This document shows positions 1 to 12,300 of a DNA stretch of 64,000 nucleotides, one piece after another (positions within the stretch are counted from its first letter, which is position 1; each line of letters begins with the position of its first letter). Origin of the DNA: Astropecten irregularis (taxonomy: Eukaryota; Echinodermata; Asteroidea; Paxillosida; Astropectinidae). The translations under genes and the position numbers were made by a program. The stretch covers positions 14,111,662 through 14,175,661 of the forward strand of contig OZ020252.1 of the NCBI GenBank assembly GCA_963971285.1. The letters are read 5' to 3'. The notes beneath the pieces were generated by a model, which saw only the letters and a program-made list of their open reading frames with translations, ran no database searches and was not told the DNA's origin.

Positions 1-3000
1 TATCGACGAATGTGCGAGCAACCCTTGTCAGAATGGCGGTGCATGCAGTGATGCTGTGAATGGTTACACTTGCTCGTGTGCTGCTGGCTACTCAGGACTG
101 CACTGCCAAACCAGTGAGTACTTGACTACATTCATTTCAGTGGTCTCGGGTTCAAATCTGGATCCTTTCAACTCTACAAATCTTTGGAAAGGTTTTGCCA
201 GCCAATGTTATTTTCCGCACTCACCCATGACAGATATCGACGAATGTGCGAGCAACCCTTGTCAGAATGGCGGTGCATGCAGTGATGCTGTGAATGGTTA
301 CATTTGCTCGTGTGCTGCTGGCTACTCAGGACTGCACTGCCAAACCAGTGAGTACATGACTACATTCATTTCAGTGGTCTCGGGTTCAAATCTTGATCCT
401 TTCAACTCTACAAATCTTTGGAAAGGTTTTGCCAGCCAATGTTATTTTCCGCACTCTCCCATGACAGATATCGACGAATGTGCGAGCAACCCTTGTCAGA
501 ATGGCGGTGCATGCAGTGATGCTGTGAATGGTTACACTTGCTCGTGTGCTGCTGGCTACTCAGGACTGCACTGCCAAACCAGTGAGTACATGACTACATT
601 CATTTCAGTGGTCTCGGGTTCAAATCTTGATCCTTTCAACTCTACAAATCTTTGGAAAGGTTTTGCCAGCCAATGTTATTTTCCGCACTCTCCCATGACA
701 GATATCGACGAATGTGCGAGCAACCCTTGTCAGAATGGCGGTGCATGCAGTGATGCTGTGAATGGTTACACTTGCTCGTGTGCTGCTGGCTACTCAGGAC
801 TGCACTGCCAAACCAGTGAGTACATGACTACATTCATTTCAGTGGTCTCGGGTTCAAATCTTGATCCTTTCAACTCTACAAATCTTTGGAAAGGTTTTGC
901 CAGCCAATGTTATTTTCCGCACTCTCCCATGACAGATATCGACGAATGTGCGAGCAACCCTTGTCAGAATGGCGGTGCATGCAGTGATGCTGTGAATGGT
1001 TACACTTGTTCGTGTTTGGCTGGCTACTCAGGACTACACTGCCAAACCAGTGAGTACATGACTACATTCATTTCAGTGGTCTCGGGTTCAAATCTTGATC
1101 CTTTCAACTCTACAAATCTTTGGAAAGGTTTTGCCAGCCAATGTTATTTTCCGCACTCTCCCATGACAGATATCGACGAATGTGCGAGCAACCCTTGTCA
1201 GAATGGCGGTGCATGCAGTGATGCTGTGAATGGTTACACTTGCTCGTGTGCTGCTGGCTACTCAGGACTGCACTGCCAAACCAGTGAGTACATGACTACA
1301 TTCATTTCAGTGGTCTCGGGTGTAAATCTTGATCCTTTCAACTCTACAAATCTTTGGAAAGGTTTTGCCAGCCAATGTTATTTTCCGCACTCTCCCATGA
1401 CAGATATCGACGCATGTGCGAGCAACCCTTGTCAGAATGGCGGTGCATGCAGTGATGTTGTGAATGGTTACACTTGCTCGTGTGCTGCTGGCTACTCAGG
1501 ACTGCACTGCCAAACCAGTGAGTACATGACTACATTCATTTCAGTGGTCTCGGGTTCAAATCTTGATCCTTTCAACTCTACAAATCTTTGGAAAGGTTTT
1601 GCCAGCCAATGTTATTTTCCGCACTCTCCCATGACAGATATCGACGAATGTGCGAGCAACCCTTGTCAGAATGGCGGTGCATGCAGTGATGCTGTGAATG
1701 GTTACACTTGTTCGTGTTTGGCTGGCTACTCAGGACTACACTGCCAAACCAGTGAGTACATGACTACATTCATTTCAGTGGTCTCGGGTTCAAATCTTGA
1801 TCCTTTCAACTCTACAAATCTTTGGAAAGGTTTTGCCAGCCAATTTTATTTTCCGCACTCTCCCATGACAGATATCGACGAATGTGCGAGCAACCCTTGT
1901 CAGAATGGCGGTGCATGCAGTGATGCTGTGAATGGTTACACTTGCTCGTGTGCTGCTGGCTACTCAGGACTGCACTGCCAAACCAGTGAGTACATGACTA
2001 CATTCATTTCAGTGGTCTCGGGTGTAAATCTTGATCCTTTCAACTCTACAAATCTTTGGAAAGGTTTTGCCAGCCAATGTTATTTTCCGCACTCTCCCAT
2101 GACAGATATCGACGAATGTGCGAGCAACCCTTGTCAGAATGGCGGTGCATGCAGTGATGTTGTGAATGGTTACACTTGCTCGTGTGCTGCTGGCTACTCA
2201 GGACTGCACTGCCAAACCAGTGAGTACATGACTACATTCATTTCAGTGGTCTCGGGTTCAAATCTTGATCCTTTCAACTCTACAAATCTTTGGAAAGGTT
2301 TTGCCAGCCAATGTTATTTTCCGCACTCTCCCATGACAGATATCGACGAATGTGCGAGCAACCCTTGTCAGAATGGCGGTGCATGCAGTGATGTTGTGAA
2401 TGGTTACACTTGCTCGTGTTTGGCTGGCTTCTCAGGACTACACTGCCAAACCAGTGAGTACATGACTATATTCATTTCAGTGGTCTCGGGTTCAAATCTT
2501 GATCATTTCAACTCTACAAATCTTTGGAAAGGTTTTGCTAGCCAATGTTATTTTCCCACACTTTCCCATGACAGACATCGACGAGTGTGCGAGCAACCCT
2601 TGTCAGAATGGCGGTGCATGCAGTGATGCTGTGAATGGTTACACTTGCTCGTGTGCTGCTGGCTACTCAGGACTACACTGCCAAACCAGTGAGTACATGA
2701 CTATATTCATTTCAGTGGCTTGGGTTCAAATCTTGATCCTTTCAACTCAACAAATCTTTGGAAAGGTTTTGCCAGCCAATGTTATTTTCCGCACTCTCCC
2801 ATGACAGATATCGACGAATGTGCGAGCAACCCTTGTCAGAATGGCGGTGCATGCAGTGATGCTGTGAATGGTTACACTTGCTCGTGTGCTGCTGGCTACT
2901 CAGGACTGCACTGCCAAACCAGTGAGTACATGACTACATTCATTTCAGTGGTCTCGGGTTCAAATCTTGATCCTTTCAACTCTACAAATCTTTGGAAAGG

Positions 3001-3275
3001 TTTTGCCAGCCAATGTCATTTTCCGCACTCTCCCATGACAGATATCGACGAATGTGCGAGCAACCCTTGTCAGAATGGCGGTGCATGCATTGATGCTGTG
3101 AATGGTTACATTTGCTCGTGTGCTGCTGGCTACTCAGGACTGCACTGCCAAACCAGTGAGTACATGACTATATTCATTTCAGTGGTCTCGGGTTCAAATC
3201 TTGATCCTTTCAACTCTACAAATCTTTGGAAAGGTTTTTGCTAGCCAATGTATCTTCCATACTCTCCCATGACAG
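1..3275 (+). repeat. 234-bp exon-plus-intron tandem array
   Basis: One 114-nt EGF exon plus one 120-nt intron is repeated about 14 times with only scattered differences, so introns are as conserved as exons. This points to very recent amplification or ongoing gene conversion. The array decays at its right end: intron lengths become 121 (2454-2574) and 119 (2689-2807), and the last two exons differ clearly from the rest. Confidence 0.9.
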
Positions 3276-3626
3276 ACAGCGGCGTGTGTGCGAGCAACCC
3301 TTGTCAGAATGGCGCTACATGCATAGAGTCTACGTTTAGGTACGTTTTTAATTGCGTGTGTGCTGCTGGCTACTTTGGAACGCTCTGCGAAACATGTGAG
3401 TACATTATTACAGTATATTAATTGCAGTGGTCTCAGGTTCAAATCTTGTTCCTTTCAAATCAACTCTACAAATCTTTGGAAAGTTTTTTTCCGCACTCTC
3501 TCATGGCAGACATCGGCGTGTGTGCGATCAACCCTTGTCAGAATGGCGCCATATGCATGGAGGTGGATAGGGGTGGTTACGCTTGCTCGTGTGCTGCTGG
3601 CTACTCTGGAAGACACTGCGAAATTC
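1..3626 (+). CDS. Tandem calcium-binding EGF-like exons of a large extracellular or membrane protein (5' end outside window)
   Basis: Sixteen EGF exons are visible. The first is partial (1-113). Exons of 114 nt then recur every 234 bp from 234-347 to 2340-2453, followed by 2575-2688, 2808-2921, 3042-3155, and two diverged exons at 3276-3395 and 3510-3626. Each starts after an acceptor ending 'catgacag' and stops before 'gtgagtac'. All are phase 1-1, so the spliced junction reads C-Q-T-N-I-D-E-C. Each unit has six cysteines, the calcium-binding N-I-D-E-C start, a beta-hydroxylation pattern ([10 protein letters not shown]), an O-glucose pattern (C-A-S-N-P-C) and an O-GlcNAc pattern ([10 protein letters not shown]). 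The O-fucose pattern C-x4-S/T-C is lacking except in the exon at 3276 (C-Q-N-G-A-T-C). The architecture resembles fibropellin/Notch-type secreted or receptor proteins; the exact gene is not recognised. The open frame running through exons and introns reflects stop-free introns, not one long exon. Confidence 0.85.
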
Positions 3627-3876
3627 GTGAGTATATATCACTGCTATGTTCATTTCGGTGGTCTCGGGTTTAAATCGTAAACCAATCAACTCTTCAAATC
3701 TATATCTTATACGTCACTCACTATAGACAAAGTGCTATTCTGGGCGGTATTTCTAACAGACGTGACTGTGAATTAGGTCTATATGCAAATTGCAACTTAG
3801 CCAATTGCATAAAGTATAGCATTTGAGTGAAAAGTTACATCGCATGTAATTCGCTGCAATGGGGACCTGAGTTGTG

Positions 3877-3960
3877 GGGTCTGGGTGGATTCCACTAAGC
3901 CCTACGATCGATCGTAACTCGATCGAGTTACGAAGGATATCTCATCGTATCATACATGAC
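3877..3960. repeat. Half copy of the ACGATCGATCGTAAC foldback element
   Basis: The sequence 'tccactaagccctacgatcgatcgtaact' and the following 'cgaaggatatctcatcgtatcatacat' match the left half of the complete copies at 7234-7375, 55588-55730 and 63737-63878. The right inverted end is missing. The rest of 3627-4275 shows no gene. Confidence 0.6.
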
Positions 3961-4275
3961 TTGATAAACAGGAGTGATTTCGAATTGTCTCCATAAATCA
4001 CCACAAAGAAACAACCCAATGTATGATATTATTTTTATGGAGATGATTCGTCCAACTTAACTGATTCATTCCACACGCAATCAAAAGTATTGTCCTTGCA
4101 AGCATAATTTAATTCGTGCTACAAGCTCACCCCACCCAGTTGAAATCAAAACGGGGTTCCTCTCATCACCTTCCTACGACATCGTACCTGTGACAGACGA
4201 TGCTTAATATAAATCCTATTTCAAAAAGTTTTTCTTCTTCTTCTTCTTCTTACAATAATCACTAACATTGTTCAG

Positions 4276-5311
4276 CATTACGCCGTAAGTTGTGAACGGA
4301 AGAAGGGAAGAGCTGAGGTGTGGTGGCGCACCGTCGGCCAGTGGGGAACCGTTTGCCTTCTTTGCGATAACGGATGGGACATTGATGACGGTTATAACGT
4401 GGCCTGCCGCCAACTCGGCTACCACTCTGCCGCTCTGAAGTATAAGAACTAAAACAGTCGCAACGAATCGTAAAGCGTGAAGTGCCAAGTGTCGTCACCG
4501 AGCACGCACTACAGCCGCCATTTTGGTTAGCACTATTCATCGTTATTACATGGGTGAATAACGAAACGGAGGCTTAGGCTCAGGCTCCAGTTCTGACATC
4601 GATATGCTGAAAATAATAGGTTGTGGTTTTTCAAGATATAGCTTTTCAAACTAGAGAACCTATTCCGAACCGCAGCCAAAAGCCTCTAAGTATTTTGATA
4701 CAGGTTATTTCAGAATGGATTCACGAAAATGGAGCTGGAGCCTAAAACGGAGCCTGTGCCTCCCAAAAAGAAAAAAATTAAAATTTTTGTTATACATGAA
4801 AGGTATTACCGTGTACAGTATTAAAAGCCCAGAAAGTGTTTTAAAATAGTATAATATAAATACACGTCATAGGCATAATAAATCAAATTATTTGAACGTA
4901 AAATAAAAGAATAGATATAGTTTGTTCGTTTTCTAAATACATATTGCTAACCAATATGGCGGCCACTGGCGACAAAATAGTGCCTCTTACGATTGTTCTA
5001 CTTCTTTATTCGTTTAGCTCCCCCGGGTCGACACCAGTCAACCTCGTCCCCAGTCTCTCGCTTGTTTTGTGCAGTATAGCACGACCATTCCCAGTAAGGG
5101 CTGACCCGTGTTAGCTAAACGAATGCACCCAATGATGGTCTGCCGTTGGGATCTGGGGTGATTCCACCTATGGAGAGGGTACGGGGTCAGTATTTCTGGA
5201 TAACCTGCAGTGCACTGGATCCGAGACTATAGCCTCGGAGCTGCATGTCATCCTGGTTGGGGCGCGAGCAACTGCGGACACGCGGAGGATGCAAGCGTCA
5301 AGTACAATTAG
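4276..5311 (+). pseudogene. Two SRCR-domain exons with disrupted frames
   Basis: The first half-domain (4276-4439) follows an acceptor 'acattgttcag' and, from 4306, reads G-R-A-E-V-W-W ... Q-W-G-T-V-C ... D-N-G-W-D-I-D-D ... V-A-C-R-Q-L-G-Y, the usual start of a scavenger-receptor cysteine-rich domain, ending at a possible donor at 4440. It has an apparent L-L-C insertion before D-N-G-W, and the piece V-N-G-R-R that normally precedes G-R-A-E-V lies in another frame. The second half (about 5166-5311) reads Y-G-E-G-T-G-S-V-F-L-D-N-L-Q-C-T-G-S-E, then shifts frame to C-H-P-G-W-G-A-S-N-C-G-H-A-E-D-A-S-V-K. EGF plus SRCR is a common echinoderm receptor combination, so these may be old 3' exons of the upstream gene or an independent relic. 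The EGF exon at 3510 ends in phase 1 and does not join the SRCR frame directly. Confidence 0.6.
4564..4765. mobile_element. GGCTC-ended foldback element, copy 1
   Basis: It opens with 'ggaggcttaggctcaggctcc' and closes with 'ggagctggagcctaaaacg', roughly reverse complementary. The core contains 'cgaaccgcagccaaaagcct' (here after 'cctattc'), shared with five other copies in this window. No open reading frame: a non-autonomous element. It lies between the two SRCR half-exons. Confidence 0.75.
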
Positions 5312-7233
5312 ATCCCCGATACGACCACTTAAAGGTAGCATATAGGTAGCATTTTAATTCCCAATGACCATGGAAAGGCACATCAATTGGAAGGACTATT
5401 TTGACAATTTCAAAATATAAACATTGGTGTTTCTTTATACAAAGAAAAAATGTTATTGAAAAGTTTTAAATGTTAATACGGACGTTAGCTATTTTCCCGA
5501 TGGCTTTGTCATCAAACAGCTCTTATATAATACTTTCATATCGTGAATTAGGATAAGACTTAAAACTATATCGTTTTTACAAATCTATTGTATGGTGTAA
5601 ATAAAATTCAGGAAATATTTTTTCGGTCTTTTACTTAGCTAGCTTGGCAATGTGCTGTATGTACAACTTCGAAAGAGGCGATGTACATTAAATGTACAGC
5701 GTGGTCCCCCCCCCCCCCCAAATAAAAACGCTACACTTTGTGTCGGGAACCATTATGTTAAAAGAAATCGGGCTGAAATTGGCGAGAATGTGACCAATTG
5801 AAAGAGTACTCTTTAAAAACGAATTTGCAGTATTCCAGAATACGATTTGCATTATCAGTGGTCGATTATAATGTGTATGAAAGAAAGATGAAAATCGGGT
5901 TTTGAGGTTGGGTAATTCAGTCTTAGTTTTTTTAGCTTAATTTCAGTCCAATTTTGCTAAAATTCTACATAGTGATAGCCAAGACATGGCTGTATCACAA
6001 TATCTGAATCTTCGAAGTGATAAACAGTTTAATGTTAATATAATTGTTCTCGACACAGTGTTGCGTTTTGGGGGGACACGCTGTATAGATGTTGAATGTG
6101 AAAGGGAAGTGATACGGTTTTGGTTTCGTCTAGAATATAATGGTTAGTCAGACACGTGTTTCGGTATCCTCCCCATTATTGTGAGTTGTCAACCCCAATT
6201 CATTCTTGCATTTCAGCACAACTTAGTTATTTGAATGTTTTCATGCTTTGCACGTGCACCCAAAGCTTTCGTTATCATTGTGCAAGACTCAAAATAGTCA
6301 AGGACAGGTTAAATATGTTCCGGTGTAAATAGATACAGTTGATAAATAGATAGTTATATAGACTGATTGATGGATGCAAAGATAGATACTTGAAATAAAT
6401 TGTTGAATAAATAAATCAATAGCCTAAGCAGCCAGGGCAATGTTTCCCGATGCAAACAACCATCTTCTCTGAAAACAAATTCTCAATCGAACTGCCGTGC
6501 GTAAAATGGGACATGTTTGCATTTAATATTGTATATACAGTATTCAGAAACTAGAAACGATGTCCCTGTATGAAATTTATGGTTCTTTCAACACAAATAT
6601 TTGTTGCATTTTGTCATTATCCTGATCCTCACCAAGATCAGCTATAGTGAAACATTTTGTAAATAAAATCTGTAATAGTATTCTATAGTCTCAAACACTG
6701 CTTCTGTTTTGCCGTCATGGACCAGTTTAATATAACGCTTGTGGTGAATCTGAAATCTTTTACTGACATTATATAGAATATTGACTGAGCACAATCTTAT
6801 TTAAGACAAATGCCACACAACTTTCTATGGGTGGACTCACTGGACTGCACTAAATAGGTCAATCATGGATGCGCACACCTGATTACCATAATGTGTATAC
6901 TGTCAATTATTATTAATTATAATAGTTTGGGGAAGGCCTCTAGAATTATGGTAAGTTATCACAACCATAATGGGGGTTCTGCAGGGCTGGGAGTCGATAC
7001 ATTTTGGCACGAGATTTGGCTCATTTTGGCCTTGGAAGAGGAGGGAACCTAAAACCTGATGGTTTAGTTGGTTTGGCCGGGGAAAGGGACGTTTTCGGGG
7101 TGGGTTTTTTTTTTTCTTGGGGCAATTTTAGCAAAACCTTTCATCGGGTGACACATCAGAAAAAAAAAAAAATTAGGTATAGTTTGAGGGTTCAAACTGC
7201 TATTTGCAGTACCAGAGAATTAGAGACTCCATG

Positions 7234-7375
7234 TGGTCGATTTCACGAAGCCCTACGATCGATCGTAACTCGAGTTACGAAGGATAATCCATCGTATCAT
7301 AATTATGTAGGGCTGCAATGCATAATTAGTCCCACGATCAATAGTAAGTTACGATTGGTTTTGTGAAATCGACCC
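7234..7375. mobile_element. ACGATCGATCGTAAC foldback element, full copy
   Basis: About 142 bp with inverted ends: 'ggtcgatttcacgaagccct' on the left and 'ttttgtgaaatcgaccc' on the right. The interior has 'ctacgatcgatcgtaact' and 'ggataatccatcgtatcata'. Non-coding, miniature inverted-repeat (MITE) type. Related copies: 12962-13372, 55588-55730, 63737-63878, and a half at 3877-3960. Confidence 0.8.
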
Positions 7376-8404
7376 TCGGATGAGGTGGTTTTAACTGAGT
7401 TGAAGGTTTCTACACTTTATGAAATTCCCATGGATGCACAACACTAAATAGCTCAAAAATCAATGCGCCGAGCTGATTATCATAACGTGTGTACCCTCAA
7501 ATGTTTTTTAAATATGCAATTTGGGGGGTCGTGCAATTAATATATTGTGTAATTTTGAGTGGTTATGACAACCTGGGGGTTCAGTGCTACGTGGAGGGTT
7601 GCTTCATGAAAACTCGTAGCAAGTCGGCTACGGAAGAAGGACATTTCGGGGGTGTTTTTTTTCTTGGGGCAATTAGCAAAAAATCCAATCGGTTACCCAA
7701 CCAAAAATTGAAAAGAATTGGGTAGATGAGAGTTCACACTATCATTTACACTATTGCACCAACAACTGAGAAACTTCTGGATGGGGTTTTTTGAACTGTG
7801 AAGTTGAGGGATTTTACTCTCTGCGCCCCCAACGACAGGAATTGGTACGTTAAGGGGGGAGGGGACAAACACGGTGTCACAATGTGACCGATACGGGTAA
7901 AGATTGGGAATTAGTGATAATAATATTTTTTCGTTTCACCGCACGGAACACAAACAACTGACCGTTGAAACGGTCACGTGCAGTCAAAATTACGAAATTA
8001 TTAAGTGACCATGCAGAATATTCCAAGATTGTAGGATTGGTAAGGATAAAAAAAAAACATACACACATTGTTTACTTTAGGTATCGGTTTGGAGAGCTTA
8101 TTGATAACAAAGTTCATATGAGAACAAATATGTTTTTGTAAAGTGTTCCTGACCTCCCCAGATGCAGAACGCGGTCATTATTGGACAAAACTACACCTAA
8201 AAACCTGAATTATCGCACCCGAGATCACTACATTATAAAACAACATGATTATCTGTTAATCCCAGCTCTCCCAACCCCATTCCTCGCCACGCGTGTTCAC
8301 CTTTGATCCTACCCACCTTCACCCTCATTTCACCCCTCTTTTGTCGTGACCTTCTCATCCATTTATGTGTATCTTTACTTGCATGTCTTCTTGTCATTTA
8401 ACCT

Positions 8405-8530
8405 TCGATCAAGATCCATCAGCTAGGATCGAAACGCGTCAGGCCTTCCTAACTCCAAGCATTTTATAAATTTCAGGTCATTATTTTGGCTGATGACCAG
8501 TTTGCAGCAGTTAATTACTTGTATTGACAA
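8405..8530 (+). repeat. Dispersed repeat with 'gatcgaaacgcgtcaggcc'
   Basis: The stretch around 'ctaggatcgaaacgcgtcag' followed by 'ggctgatgaccag' recurs in reverse orientation at about 54040-54165. No coding potential seen; class not recognised. Confidence 0.6.
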
Positions 8531-8749
8531 AATAATTAGGCTTCACTGGTTCATATGCAAATTGCTCGAAGCCGAATTTGAGGTCGCGATTTTAACTGGA
8601 TATTCGAAGCAAAAATTTATGCAAAAAGGTTGACCACCGATTTTCAGCTTGTGTGAATTGTTGGCTGAGTATTAGTTCGACGTGACAAGGCTTCAGTCGT
8701 TGTTTTTTTCTAGACTTTGATGAATTTTAGGTAACGCAAAACAGCTAGG

Positions 8750-8915
8750 GTCAATTTCAGCACCAACATTCTTGGTAAATAAAATCATTATGCCAGCCAA
8801 AACTCCTTGTGAATGTTATGCTCAGCAAACGATGGCCGAATATACGAGTCAAAAGCAGTAAACATCACATGAAAATTAGGTTGGTAATCCTGTTTGATCA
8901 CGGAAGACTGATTGA
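8750..8915. repeat. Half copy of the TTAAGCA foldback element
   Basis: The words 'ccagccaaaactccttgtga', 'atggccgaata' and 'aaacatcacatgaaaatta' match the interior of the full copies at 15866-16110, 40577-40827 and 41619-41867. One inverted end is missing. Confidence 0.65.
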
Positions 8916-9230
8916 AACGAATGATTTCTTCAAGAACAAAAACCAAACAAGACAAAAATAACAAGCTTTTAAAAGAAAAAAAACTTATCCAATCTTTTCC
9001 AGATATCTTTATAAGGTCGCGGTTATTGAAACGCCATCTGTCGATAACAAACATTAACTGATTGTAGTTGACCAAAGGGAAGATAAAACCTATACGGTGT
9101 CATAAAAGTACCATAACAACTGAGATGACAGTTTGGGTGGGATGGGAAATTCAGCTCAATCAGTTTCGTGTAGATGGCATAACCAGACCTCCGTACACAA
9201 CAGCGCGCTCGCAAAGTCACTGCCACCGCG

Positions 9231-9270
9231 CATAAAAATAGCCGCGCGCCAGGTTAAAAGAGCATTAGTC
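9231..9270 (+). promoter_or_regulatory. TATA-like box and probable start region of the GM2A-like gene
   Basis: 'cataaaaata' at 9231-9240 sits in a GC-rich setting, about 30 bp before an initiator-like 'gcattagtc' (9262-9270) and 66-75 bp before the start codon at 9306. Position and composition fit a focused promoter; inferred from sequence only. Confidence 0.45.
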
Positions 9271-9305
9271 GGCAGCTCATATCCATTTGAAGACAAGAAA
9301 CCAAC

Positions 9306-12300
9306 ATGAATTCATCGATGTTAAGAACGATTCTGGTGGCCGCCTTGGCCATTTCTGGCTGTGAATCTGCCTATTTCTCGTGGTGGCCATGTTCCTCAGG
9401 TAAGCATTGATACATTATAGTTTGTGCTGCTCAAGCAACAGTTTGGGCGGATTTTCGACTTTTTATTTTTATTTTGTGGAACCCTTTCTACATTCTTCCC
9501 TTTATTTCTATATGACGTCATTTCAGTAGCAAGCACTCGGCATGAGCTCAAGAGAATCATCACAGTCCGCTTCTTGCACTGCTTTTGAATAACAACTCGT
9601 GTTTTTCAGTAATTTCAAGCTATATACGGCTACGTCTTCCGTCAGCGTGTTCATTTGAAACGGGCGAATACCAAGACCTAGCCCTAGACAAGTACTTTCA
9701 GATGAAGCCCCATCATCGTTCTTACGTCTCAAATGACAATGATGACGCACGTGACGTCAATGCATAGTGCCAATGATTTTAAGGTATAATACATAATTGG
9801 TAAAGGTCACAGAACAGCACTCACACTTACTAGTCTAATCCAGCATGTACATGCTTAATGAGCCTGTGAAAATTTGAGCTCAATCGGACATCTGAGTCCC
9901 GAGAAAATAGCGAAAAAACAACTCTTATAAACATCAAGAATATTTTTGATCTCGCCGAGACGTAAATTAGTTTGTTTGACACTGTCTTTTCTAAACAAAA
10001 TAACATTTCAGGAAGAATATTTTTGCAGGGGTTTCTATCAAGTCCATCTTTATACCGTGTAAGCTACAAGAAAATCTGTGAGAATCTCTGTTTTGGTTTG
10101 TTACCAATCCTGTACTGTACCCGTTAAACAATATTACAAGTAAAACGTTGGAGCATGAAAAAGTAAACACATGACAGGCCTTATGAGGAACAAGTTGCAA
10201 GCTTCCTTTTCTCTTTACCTCTTTACGTTCGATTATTCACTCTCCATATTACAAGCCTATACGGTCTTGTATCCCTTTCAAATTTCCTCATCATCATACA
10301 CCCACACGTTAGCGATCTCTTTCTTATATTCTCACTTTATGACTCACCATGCATCTTCGCTCTGTACTTTCATGATTGTCTGTTATCTTCACACTGTGAA
10401 TTGAATATGCAAATAATGAGGTGTCAATTCAAAGAGACAATGATTCAGTGTATAACTGCAGGTTTATAGGATATACAAACAATTGATAATATAACAATAT
10501 AGAAAGAACAAAAATCATCAATATTTATAAAACAATGGCACTTTCGTAAAAGCATGATGTAATGGTATAAAAATGCACACGAGAAGCAGATTAGGCAACT
10601 CGGTTTTCAAAACATCTCATCAATGAGAGGATACATTGAAAATGGTAAAGATCGTCATGATTATTTTTAACCATTTATCTATACTTTGTTATTAGTGATT
10701 TTTTAGTGATATTAGTGATTTTTTTAAATAGTAATAAATTATTTGCACTTATTATGTAATTGAGTTAGGATATTGGAATTTATGGATGAGTTTCTGTGAC
10801 GGAGAGGCCCCTTTCCATTGTTCAACAACGGAATATTACTAAAGCAAGACCATTTTCCTCTAATTCTAACGAACATTTGAAAGCATGATAGGGATGCAGC
10901 GGAATGTAGTGATTTTGTTATAGACATAAAAGGCGCCTTTATACTTTATTGGAGTTTACTACATGAATAATGCGAACTGAATCCCTTTACAGCATGATTT
11001 AAACACTGCATATTGACTATAGGGAAACTTGGACCATGGAGGTAGAAATAGACTACCTCCATGCGTGGAACAACGGTTGAAAACATTACACAATACCTAC
11101 GGCCAATGATAAATTTTTTTTTTCCAATCAATTAAATAATGATATTTTATGCAACAGGTGATGCAGTGTTACGTGTACGGAACTTTGCCATCACCCCCGA
11201 CCCAGTTATACTGAATGATTACATCATGATGGCCCTGGACACTGAGGTCACGGGTAACGTCACCTACCCACTGACACTCTCAATGACAGTCAACAAACTG
11301 ACCTTTTTCGGATGGAAGATTAAGATACCGTGTCTATCTGTGGACTCTGGCCTCCCTGTTGGAAGTTGGTAATGACCATTCACTGATTTCTTTTTGTTTG
11401 TTTTTAAAAGGGTCGATGGAAAACTATTTTCCCCTCTTGCAAAAAGTACGGTACAAAATTTAAAAACACGCACAGTTTCTCGTAAAAGTGAACACTGTCT
11501 TGTATTTCTGAGATTTTCACGAGTTAGTTTAATGATCAAATTACTTGGTGACACAAATGAAATCTCTCTTCCAAGAGGAGAAACAAATGACCAATAATGT
11601 CCTTCGGCTTAAAGAAAATAAAATAAAACGGGGAATATTTCTTTTTATGTATTCAAATGGAAATAAGGCCTTAGTTCGCTTACTGACAGGCTAAGGCATA
11701 TCGTAACATGCATATCAATCTTAATTGCTAAGCAAAGTGTGATGTCACAATACTACTTACTATGGAAACAGGTACAACTCTAAAAGATGAATCGTAAATC
11801 TTTGTGAAACAGACCATTGGTCTTTGTAATGCATGTTTATTTCATTGTGTAACTGTTCATCCGACACACTTTATTTTCTATTTACTTTTATTTTATTGTA
11901 TTTATTTATTTTTAATTTTTGTGAATCAGCATCCCTGATGATTTCATTTTCAAATGCAAAAGATACATGTTACTAGTCTAATTTTTTTTCACAATAACAA
12001 GTCACTGTTCTGGCACGCCTCTTTCTCCTCGTTAGAAGCAATGCAAACTTGTGTGCAGTGAATTATAATGACTTATCTATGAGATGCCAACCTGCACAGA
12101 TAATGTTCAGTGATTTGATTAAACCAACATACCACATCGATAGGCTGATCTTTTGATCCACTCAATTCCAGTAATGTTTTGCTTCCCTTCCCTGTCCGTA
12201 GAAACAACATGGATTAACACTCCTCCCCATATCACCGTGATGAACAATTAACTTTTGTAGCTTAATTAACAAACAACCAATTCACCTGTCCATAAACGGG

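Larger units (their letters stand above)
5312..9230. other. Region without a recognisable gene
   Basis: Nothing here reads as a conserved protein on either strand. It holds a C homopolymer near 5707-5719, a diverged direct duplication (6830-7215 against 7420-7760), a complete ACGATCGATCGTAAC element (7234-7375), a repeat unit also found inverted near 54040-54165 (8405-8530), and half of a TTAAGCA-type element (8750-8915). Confidence 0.6.

Noticed and set aside
56-2626. One 856-residue protein encoded by a single continuous frame
   Set aside because: The frame runs through 120-nt introns with good GT-AG borders, and spliced exons give standard EGF repeats. Treated as exons plus stop-free introns.
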